Assembly (NCBI GenBank): GCA_019022495.1
Contig: JAFEKR010000007.1
Location: forward strand, 1,054,001 to 1,118,000
Reading direction: 5' to 3'
DNA from: Epichloe hybrida
Lineage: Eukaryota > Ascomycota > Sordariomycetes > Hypocreales > Clavicipitaceae
Length of the DNA stretch: 64,000 bases
Positions 56,334 through 64,000 of this stretch are shown piece after piece. The notes under the pieces are model-generated. The model saw nothing but the letters and a program-made list of their open reading frames with translations. It searched no databases and was not told the DNA's origin. Positions within the stretch are counted from its first letter, which is position 1. The number at the start of each line of letters is the position of its first letter. Made by a program: the position numbers and the translations under genes.

Positions 56334-57078
56334 CTAACCTTCCTGGACAATCGGCTCACCGTTTAATCCATACGAAACAGCCTGTTTGCCCTTCCTCTTG
56401 CCCTTCTTCTTCTTCTTCCCGGCGGCCCCTTGGTCGTCGTCATCTGCGAAGAGCTCCTCGCGCTTCTTCCTCATAATCTCGGCCTGCTCGTCGGCGACTC
56501 TCTGCCTCTCTGCCTCGTAGCCCTCTTGGATCTTCCTCTGTTCCGCCTCGATGGCCTCTACGGATTCAAACTCGGCGCCGGTAAAGGCTCGGTATTCGTC
56601 AATGTCCATCTTGATGGTCTTTTCGCCCATGACGGCTGCGTCGATGCGCTCGGGGTTGTGGCGCTCTTCGCGGTTGAACTTGAGCTTGACGTGGCGGCGC
56701 TGCTTGCCGGGGAACATTTTGGAAATCATTTCGAATTCGGTGCCAAACATGCGGAGACCGCGGTAGAAGAGCTCGGTTTCGGGCTCGGTCCAGATATTGG
56801 GGCCTTTGAGCTTGGAGGTGTTCATGAAGGAGGACGAGGTGATGAGGTGGGTGAAGTCGTTTTCTTCAATCGTCTCCATGTCCTCGCCTGCTCGGGCGGC
56901 CTCGGCGCGGGCGTGCCGGTCCATGACGAGAGAGTCTTGGTCCACGACGATTTGGCCGTCGACGATGCGGAATTGCGGTCCCGACGTGGCGGCAGGGTTA
57001 GAAGCTGATGCGCCGCCGGTGGATGTACTGGACTTGGCTCTGGTGCCGTCTGGGGCGGGCAATTGCGATGTTTTGTCG

Positions 57079-57119
<41 letters not shown>

Positions 57120-58116
57120 GGTGCTGTCATCTCCTGCTTCGCTGGGTGTCTCGCCGTCCTTTTCGAGTTTGGCTTTTGAGCGGGCTTTGCGTTCGCGTTC
57201 GCGGAGTTCGTCGTGACGACTGAACTTTTTGCCAATCCGCAGGTCCTTTGTCAGATCGGACATTTTGAGCTTCTGCAGGTCGACAAGCTGCGTTTCGGCA
57301 TCGTCGGGTGTGATGGAGCGCGCACGTCTGGAACCTGACCGGGAGGCATTGGCATTCGGGGCGGAAGTCTTGCGCTTCCGTGTCGCGGGGGTTCGACTTT
57401 CGCCATTTTCCTGTTGTGTTGTCCTCCTTTGACGTTTCCTGGGGCGTGATGATTCGCTCTGGACAGCCTCGCCGTCTGGCGTTGCATTTCCAGCGGCTGT
57501 AGCAGACGGTTTCCTGGTTGCTCGCTTTGGGGCTGGTTCAGGAGCACTAATCACGGCTGGTTCTTCTGCTGAGTCTGCTGGAGGAGCGTTTTGGCTTTGG
57601 TCCAACGACTCGGTGGGCTTGGGCGCGGTAGCTTCCTCGGTCGATGGTGTGCTTCCGCCGGTACTGGTCTCTATTGATGCCCTTGATGGGGGTTTGGGCT
57701 TGGCAGTCGATTGACGCCGCGTGCGGGACCCAGGTGTTGTTGCCTCTGGCTGAGGGGCAACTTTGGCGGATACAACTGCTACTGTGTTGAGCTCTGTAGC
57801 CTCGTCGCTTTGAGTCGCTTCGTTTGTCGTTCCCGTTGGGGGTATTGGAGGTGTCGACGCGGTATCTGAGTGTTGGCTGTGTGACGCCCGTCTAGTCGTC
57901 CGTCGTGACTCTGCTGGCGATTCCTTCTGCTTCTCTTTGGGTTCTTCCTCTACAGTCGCTTGGGAATCTCTCCGCCGCGCTGGTCGAGTCGGCGCTTCTT
58001 TCTCAGTAGTCTCTGCTTCTGCTTCTGCTTGGGTTTGGGTTTCTAGTGTCGTTTCTGGGGGCAATTCGATCGCTGATTGCGGTGCTGGTGCTGGTGCTGG
58101 TGCTGGTGCTGGTGCT

Positions 58117-58148
<32 letters not shown>

Positions 58149-58241
58149 TTTTGCGGCGGTTGGGGCTGACGGTCTTGCTCGTGCAATCGGAGCCTTGGGC
58201 TTGAAGGCAAGGCCGCCTTTCTTCTTGAACATGGAGCTCAT
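56334..58241 (-). CDS. BDP1: TFIIIB subunit Bdp1 (B'')
   Basis: A single exon of 635 residues beginning MSSMFKKKGGLAFKPKAPIA. The first half is low complexity, including a Pro-Thr/Pro-Ala dipeptide array and many Thr/Ser. Conserved Bdp1 sequence begins at about 320 with LQKLKMSDLTKDLRIGKKFS. After an Asn homopolymer (about 14 residues) comes the extended SANT/Myb region: FTHLITSSSFMNTSKLKGPN, WTEPETELFYRGLRMFGTEF and MISKMFPGKQRRHVKLKFNR. The C-terminus is a basic, Lys-rich tail. Bdp1 joins TBP and Brf1 at RNA polymerase III promoters. I chose 58241 over upstream in-frame codons because MSSMFKK is the conserved fungal start. It is divergent from BRE1. Confidence 0.92.
57078..57121. repeat. 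GTT trinucleotide repeat coding polyAsn in Bdp1
   Basis: About 14 GTT units (AAC on the gene strand), in-frame between conserved blocks of Bdp1 and likely length-variable. Confidence 0.95.
58085..58150. repeat. GGTGCT / GGTGTC hexanucleotide tandem in Bdp1
   Basis: Tandem 6-bp units encode the Pro-Ala then Pro-Thr dipeptide array near the Bdp1 N-terminus. Confidence 0.9.
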
Positions 58242-58848
58242 CGTAGAAAAGAAAAGAGAAATAACTGACAATCGCAAGCCAGAGTTCGACGGAGCCCCAA
58301 GACTTTTTACCTCATTCCAGGACTGGTCAAGTTGTTTACACTGCTTTTTTTTTTTCTTTATTGGGGAAGACTCGATGACACCGCGTTTGTGAATGACAAA
58401 GCAACTACATGTAACTTTCAGACGCAGAAGTGGGGCTCCCTCAGCCATCCAAGGTTATCGGCATAAACAAGCAACGTTTATCCGACTGCAGGCATCGAAA
58501 AGAGCATCCCAAACGGGATTAGCTTGGAACTAGTCCTCTTTGGCGCAGAGTCGATGCCTCTCTGATTTGCGAGACGACTTCGAAATTTCAACTCCTGGCC
58601 ACGGTCACTCTCCTTCCCCCCCCCCATCACCAACCCTCCATCCCAGGCAATTCTTCGCGGAACTCGTTTGATGCCAGCCCGCGCGGTGTCAGCTGCAGGA
58701 CGAGACGTGGCTCAAGAGCGTCGTCGCCGCCCAGCTCTCGCTCTGGCACCCCTTTCTCACTGAGGTCCGGGGCTTTTCTCTGACGCGTTGTCTGATGCCT
58801 GTAGCAACGTCGCCGTCCACCTCGCTTCGTCTATCTGTGCTTCCCAAG
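58242..58848. promoter_or_regulatory. Divergent promoter region BDP1 / BRE1
   Basis: About 600 bp between the two start codons. It contains a T11 tract near 58346 and a C-rich run near 58617-58625. No specific factor site is assigned. Confidence 0.5.
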
Positions 58849-61549
58849 ATGGAGGACAGGAAGAGGCCCGCCATCGGCGGCGCCGATGACCTTGCTCCTC
58901 CTAGCAAGAGAGTCGCCGTGAATGGATCCAAGACGAAAGATGACGCGATAGAATTGAAGGAGGAAGGCTGGGTTGAGGTAAGCGTCGCATGAGCATGAAT
59001 CTCAGACCCCTTTTCAAATGGCAACATGGCATCCAAACCACTTTTCCAGGTATTCCGGGGCTGATTGTTCCGATGCCCCTGGCTCGAATGATTGCGTCTG
59101 CGAGATCTATCGTGTATCAGCAACGTATTGGTCGCGTGGGCAACATTATTGGTCTCAATCGCGGCATGTATGTCCTGGAATGCCTTGGGAATTGCTACCT
59201 CTGTGTGTAAATTTGTGTGTTTGGATGCTGGGTCGACTTTTTGTTCATTAGTGTCTCTTTTTATTTTTGGCCATGCTCGAATGCATCGACCTGCTAACAT
59301 TGAACCCTTTTTTTCAACTTCAAGGCCTATACCAAAGGAGCGATATACCGTCAGATGCAAGAATATAGCCGCAAAGCTACGACAGCAGAATCACGTCTCG
59401 AAGAATTGCACAAACGATGTGTCCACCATGATGATCATTTGAGAATAGTTGATGCCTGGTGGCGACAAGTAAGTCTCTCGACATTTATATCGCTTCGAAC
59501 CTGGATGCTAATAGGAATGGGGTAGTTGCTCGAAGAGGTGGAAGCCTTAGCCATGTCCCAGATATCAGATAATCCTGTTGCTTCCGGTATGCATAAAACA
59601 CGGATATGCTCTGTCTGTCTTGATACCAGCCACGTGCTAACAATTTGTTCATTGCGTAGACCCGCCCTACCTTAGTGGAATAACCTTCAAAGATTTGAAC
59701 GAGTTTCAAAGCCATCTTCAAGATAAGGGCAAGACGATCAAGACGAAAGCCGAGTCTCTCCTTGGTCGCTTATCTGCTCAACGTGGTTCCCTGTCCCCGG
59801 AAGCAGCGTCGCTAGAGACAAAAGTCAATAAGCTGCTTGCAGCTCAGAAAGACTATATGCTGAAGCTGGATCGATTAAACACGGAGAAGGACCAGCTTTC
59901 TGAACAATTGAATGCGGCTACGCTCCGCTATTTCAAAGCAGAGAAGAAACTGGATCGGGCCAAGAGTGCTCAAGTGCAGAAACTGGAGCAACAAGCAATA
60001 GCTAATTCTACTCGTCCTGCTGGGGCGGCGGCTGCAGCCGCCGCCACCGCCGCAAACGAGGGCAGCTCGGATCAAAACGACGTGAACAGCTCTGCTGATG
60101 AACTGCTACTCAGATATGAGGAAGTGACTGCATCAGCAACGAAACAGAAAGAACAGCTGGATGCTATACTATCGGAATTGAAGACTCTTCAAGAAGAAAA
60201 TTCAACGCTCAAATCACGCCGGGAGACCTGGACAGATGAAGATTTTATTCGAACAGACGTATTCAAGCAGTTCAAGGCACAGAATGAAGACCTCATCAAG
60301 CGAATCAACAATTTGGAAGCTACGAATAGGCAACTTCGTGAGGAAGCCGAGAAACTCCAAGCAGAACGTACTGCATATAAAAACCAGCTTGAAGCCGATG
60401 CAAACCAGGTGACGCAGGAACTGGAGGCTGATATAATGGCAAGGGATCAAGACCTGGCCCGAGTGCGTTCTGCGAGAGACGAAATCTTAGCCGAAAACAC
60501 ACAGAGAAAGGCCAGCATGGAGCAGGAGCGTACTTCAATGGAGCAGATCAAAGATTTATCGAGCGCCAAAGACGATCGCATTGCTGCTTTAGAGTCTCAG
60601 ATCTCTCGGCTACAATCCGCGGAAGATCAAAACATGACCAACGCAGATGACAACCAAGAGCTATCGCAAGATGAGCTTCAGCAAAAGTACAAGAAATTAC
60701 AACTAGACTTCCAATCTATCAATCAGGAACTTCCCTCTATCGAAAAGGCTTACAAGAAGATGAAGGATTTGGCGCAGAAGAAGGTGATGGATTTTGTTGC
60801 GCTGGAAGAAAAGATCACCCTCCTGATTGCCGAGAAGAGCAAAGCAGATCAAAAGTACTTTGCTGCAAGAAAGGACGCCGATACCCGAAACAACGAGATC
60901 AGATCATCAAGACACCAGAATAGCAAAAGCGCTGAAATTATTGCCCAGCTGAAGGACGTGGAGGCGCAGAATCGGTTGTTGCTTGTCAATTTGGAGAAGC
61001 AAGTCAGCGACTTGAAGCAGTCCAACTCGGCACTGACGGTAGAAAACAAAAAGATGGAATCGACAAGCCTGGAGGCCGTTAGGCGAACAGATTCACTCAA
61101 TCGCCAAATCAGTGATCTTACCAGTCTCGTCAAATCTCGAGATAATGCTTCCGCAGCCTTACGGGAACGGAATACTATACAAGAAGCCGAAGTAGAGAAA
61201 TTGAAGGTGCGAATCGAGCACGTGCAGAAGGATCGAGATACCTGGAAGAGCAAGGCCTTGAGCAACTCGTCGGAAGAAGAAGAAATGCTTCGGGTAAGTT
61301 TATCAATGCCTGACTTGGATATACCGGAAAGATTATGGTGTTGTTCACATCACTCAATGCTGATATATCTGCCAGACGTTCGCACTTTGCACAATTTGCA
61401 GGAACAATTTCAAGAATACGGCACTTAAGACATGCGGGCATTTATTCTGCAACAAATGCGTGGACGATCGCATCAGCAATAGAATGCGCAAGTGCCCTAC
61501 ATGCTCTCGAGCTTTTGACAAGATGGATGTGATGCCCGTCCATCATTAA
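58849..61549 (+). CDS. BRE1: E3 ubiquitin ligase BRE1 (histone H2B)
   Basis: Five exons, 58849-58977, 59325-59468, 59526-59586, 59660-61293 and 61376-61549, give 713 residues. The start [20 protein letters not shown] is conserved; an in-frame ATG at 58795 adds only a Ser-rich stretch. The middle 600 residues are coiled coil (for example [20 protein letters not shown] and [20 protein letters not shown]), with a polyAla insert near 220. The C-terminal RING reads [20 protein letters not shown], then CNKCVDDRI and KCPTCSRAF, a C3HC4 finger. With Rad6 it monoubiquitinates histone H2B, which drives H3K4 and H3K79 methylation. Splicing the last 82-nt intron is essential to read the RING. Confidence 0.96.
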
Positions 61550-62160
61550 TAAATGGCATGACGAGCACTTGGGGAGAAGGAAGAAGGGAACACTTTCTAT
61601 CGCGTGCGCAAAATGTCGTGCGCGCAGGTGTAGACGGACATCTAGAGGAATGATGCAGCCACGCACAAAACAACAAGTACCATGAACTTGGTAGGCAAAT
61701 GCGACTTCCAATCAGACCTCGAACGCCTTGCTATTTCCTGAGAAAAAGCGCGGGGGGTGAGCCGTCACGGTGTTGCTTGCGTGGGAAAGGACGACGGCAA
61801 TGTCCGCTTTGGATACTGTACTATTAGGAGCAGAAAGGGGGGGGGGGCTCAAGAACTGTAAACTTGCAACGTGTACATGGTAGCAAAAGCGCATTGAAAA
61901 TCCGAGAATTGTACACGGAGTATGGGACCGGCAGCGGAGTTTGGAGCTACATTGGATAATTGAAATGAAACCAAAGCATGATTCAACAAGTTTGAGAATC
62001 GCTTAGTATCTGACTTGGGGGCGCACATCTGTGTCAGTGAGCAAACGCAACGCAGTGTGTGTTTTTTTTATTCTCTAATTCTTTTCCCTTGGTATCTTTG
62101 ATCTTGGTGAATGTGTTCACATTGTCATATTGTCAGAGATGGAGCAGATATCCCATCTAC
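61550..62160. other. Convergent spacer BRE1 / SARAF-like
   Basis: About 610 bp of 3' flanks with a G9 run near 61838. No gene is seen. Confidence 0.5.
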
Positions 62161-63147
62161 TTATCTGCGGCGAGTCGATCCGAACCCAGTACTCTCATGT
62201 CGAGACGAGCTAGGAGATGCTGAAGACGATGATGCCACAGGAGATGGCCGAGGATAAGAAGGCTCGGAACCCCAAGAGTTGCTTCCCCATCCACCGTCAT
62301 AAGCCCGTCGATCATTATTCCTGCCCCGATTGCCTGCCAGATACCCAGCAGCAGCGCCTCCAGCCAAGCCACTCCAAAAACCCGGGCCCCAGGGTTGAGC
62401 TTGTGAAGACGACGATGGCTTCGTTCCAGGATACGGGGGAGGGGGATCATTTCCAGCACCCCATCCACCTCCTCCGAACCCACCGGGACCGGCGCCGCCG
62501 TCACCACCACCACCACCACCACCTCCTCCTCCTCCTCCTCCTCCTCCTCCTCCTCCCCATCCTCGGCCTCCCGTCGTCCCTCCCTGTCTCTGTGAGCCAT
62601 TCGCCGCACAAGCCGATTTCAGTATCCAAACCAGCACCACCACAAAAATGATGCCAAATAACCACGCTGACAAGTCTGTTCCGCCCTTCCCATCGCTGAA
62701 GAGTCCACGGTGCGGATTCGCTATATGCGGATACCTCGCTTGGCCTTTGCCCGTCAGCGACAAGGTGTACTCGACGCCGCAGCTACCCCGTAGCACATAC
62801 GGATCATCTGCGTTGGAGTACCCCTCGCAGATGACGTCGGTGCGGCCCAGCTTCAGCTCCTCGGGCAACGAGGCAGAGCAGCTCCATTCGACGTCCTCTC
62901 CTCCGTACGACGAGCCCTGGTTCGTGCAGCGCATGACTTCGATTTCGTAGAGCTTGCAGATTTCCTTTGACGAGACACATTTCAGCTGGGGGATGGCCGA
63001 GACGCGGCGGTTGGTGGTCTTGGCGCCGTTGCCGCGGAGCGTGAGGGTTTGGACATCGGAGAGGAGAATGGCGTTCTTGGGCCGAGAGGCCGCGAGGGCG
63101 GGGGGTGCGAGGGCGGCGAGAAGGAGGGCAAGGGTGTGTGCGAGCAT
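62161..63147 (-). CDS. SARAF-like regulator of store-operated calcium entry (DUF1183)
   Basis: A single exon of 328 residues. Signal peptide MLAHTLALLLAALAPPALAA; lumenal domain with LLSDVQTLTLRGNGAKTTNR, RVSAIPQLKC, EVMRCTNQG, WSCSASLPEELKLGRTDVIC and GSCGVEYTLSL, supplying paired cysteines. One transmembrane helix (LSAWLFGIIFVVVLVWILKS) at about 190-210 is followed by a cytoplasmic tail of Gly, Ser, Pro and Arg. This order matches SARAF (TMEM66), which in animals inactivates ER-store-operated calcium entry; fungal function is inferred. A run of about 18 Gly after the helix is encoded by a CCT/CCA repeat. The upstream in-frame extension lacks conserved sequence, so 63147 is the start. Confidence 0.88.
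   Translation of the reverse strand: MLAHTLALLLAALAPPALAASRPKNAILLSDVQTLTLRGNGAKTTNRRVSAIPQLKCVSSKEICKLYEIEVMRCTNQGSSYGGEDVEWSCSASLPEELKLGRTDVICEGYSNADDPYVLRGSCGVEYTLSLTGKGQARYPHIANPHRGLFSDGKGGTDLSAWLFGIIFVVVLVWILKSACAANGSQRQGGTTGGRGWGGGGGGGGGGGGGGGGGGDGGAGPGGFGGGGWGAGNDPPPPYPGTKPSSSSQAQPWGPGFWSGLAGGAAAGYLAGNRGRNNDRRAYDGGWGSNSWGSEPSYPRPSPVASSSSASPSSSRHESTGFGSTRRR
62495..62556. repeat. CCA/CCT trinucleotide repeat coding polyGly
   Basis: Tandem CCA then CCT units read as GGT/GGA on the gene strand give the uninterrupted Gly stretch in the SARAF-like tail. Confidence 0.9.
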
Positions 63148-64000
63148 TGCTCTACTCTTTATAAAAAATGGAATTTTTTTGGAACTTTGAACTTTGAGAA
63201 AAATCTTTGGATCTGTGGGGGTGAGATGTAAGTGAGGGAGTCCCTGGGCGAGAAGATGAGGTTGCTGTTGGCCCATGGAATGGGGTGATTCGTCTGGATT
63301 TGAGAGGGGGGGAGGGGGGGGATTGAAAAAAAAAAAGGGAATTAGGTGATGAAAGACGCTCATTTATAATGCAAAAGTCAAAAAGTCAGAATTCAGAGTG
63401 CCGGTTGGCATCTGCTTGGTCTGGCTGGAAAGGACACGATGTTCAGAATGACTAGCTTGGGGTTGAGTGGCGAAGAAGCCGGCGTTTGTTCGACGTGTTG
63501 CTGTACGGAGGAAGGCCAAATGGGTGGGAGAGAGAGAGGCTTGATTGGTTGGGCGGCATCTGGCCTACCCTTGAGCTTGCAGAGAGCGAGAAGAAAAAAA
63601 AAAAAAAAAAAAAAAGTCTACGTCGTTCCGCCACGATAGGAACAGGCTCTACCACCCGTTACACATGGACAGGAAGAAGGGTGTGCCTGAGGTGCACACG
63701 CGCGTGATTGAAAGATGTTTCATTCAACAGGCGACGGGAGTTCAGATGTGTGAATCTGAATCTGCTGCCGCCAAGCGCTGTCTCCGGGTGTTGCAGTTAA
63801 CCCAGGGTCAGCACTTGATTGCATTATCTCGGGCATCATCCAGGGACCAGAGCACAGATGATATTATATACGGACTGCGAAGCTCCGGGATTGTGGCGTG
63901 TGTCGAGTGCAACGGCCGTTTTTCACGGATTCATATTTGCACATGCGACGGAACCAACCCCCCCTCGTCTCACATCTGATCCCGCATTAGGGTAGCCAGC
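63148..64000. other. Upstream region of the SARAF-like gene to window end
   Basis: Contains G-rich runs near 63307-63321, A12 near 63327 and A22 at 63594-63615. A plus-strand frame at 63665-63979 has no recognisable features. The next gene is not reached. Confidence 0.45.
63594..63615. repeat. A22 homopolymer
   Basis: A run of 22 A in the final intergenic stretch. Confidence 0.95.

Noticed and set aside
56430..57216. Plus-strand frames opposite Bdp1
   Set aside because: Antisense shadows, partly poly-Cys or poly-Leu from the GTT repeat.
58795..58848. In-frame ATG upstream of the BRE1 start
   Set aside because: It would add a Ser-rich stretch not expected in the family; MEDRKRP at 58849 is the better start.

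Overview
This window is nuclear DNA of a filamentous ascomycete, most likely a sordariomycete and probably Hypocreales. Most genes carry short GT-AG introns (about 50-220 nt), intergenic spacers run from a few hundred bases to several kb, and the gene set is eukaryotic and largely fungal: cohesin SMC3, CCT theta, RAD23, BRE1, Bdp1, cytosolic eL43 and mitochondrial mL46. The order-level placement is inference from gene content and intergenic motif style.

Layout. 0.5-7.9 kb: a berberine-bridge-type FAD oxidoreductase (+, with a frameshift in exon 1) converges on a full-size ABCB multidrug transporter (-). 7.9-12.2 kb: a TA-rich accessory island holding a 245-bp terminal-inverted-repeat element, a hairpin and one orphan secreted-protein gene. 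12.2-21.0 kb: SMC3 (+), mL46 (-) and a RING+PHD protein (-). 21-23.3 kb is gene-poor. 23.3-30 kb: eL43 (-), a saccharopine-dehydrogenase-like reductase (+), a PaiB-like FMN protein (-) and an RMD1/RMD8 (DUF155) membrane protein (+). 30.2-39.2 kb: an HMG-box protein (-), CCT8 (+) and a large RING-PH-VWA protein (-) with the Ste5/Far1 scaffold architecture. 39.2-43.7 kb: a gene-poor stretch rich in TACTCCGTA motifs with degenerate coding-like pieces. 43.7-48.3 kb: a Utp16-like nucleolar protein (-), a mitochondrial helical-repeat protein (+), and a (6-4) photolyase/cryptochrome (-) broken by a frameshift and an in-frame stop. 48.3-51.7 kb: gene-poor. 51.7-63.1 kb: a four-helix membrane protein with a disordered tail (+), RAD23 (+), Bdp1 (-), BRE1 (+) and a SARAF-like protein (-).

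The core genes serve chromosome and transcription maintenance (SMC3, BRE1, Bdp1, the HMG protein), proteostasis (CCT8, RAD23), translation (eL43, mL46, Utp16-like) and membrane or calcium functions. They are mostly divergently or convergently paired and do not form operon-like units. The oxidoreductase/ABC pair beside the TA-rich island looks like accessory genome. The most notable points are the two damaged genes (photolyase and FAD oxidoreductase), the RING-PH-VWA protein with a non-canonical MIDAS, long sense-strand poly-T tracts just downstream of several 5' splice sites, a recurrent TACTCCGTA nonamer, and a 46-bp copy of the RAD23 Gly-Asn-polyAla segment in noncoding DNA upstream of RAD23. 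I see no CRISPR array, rRNA, tRNA or intact transposase gene.
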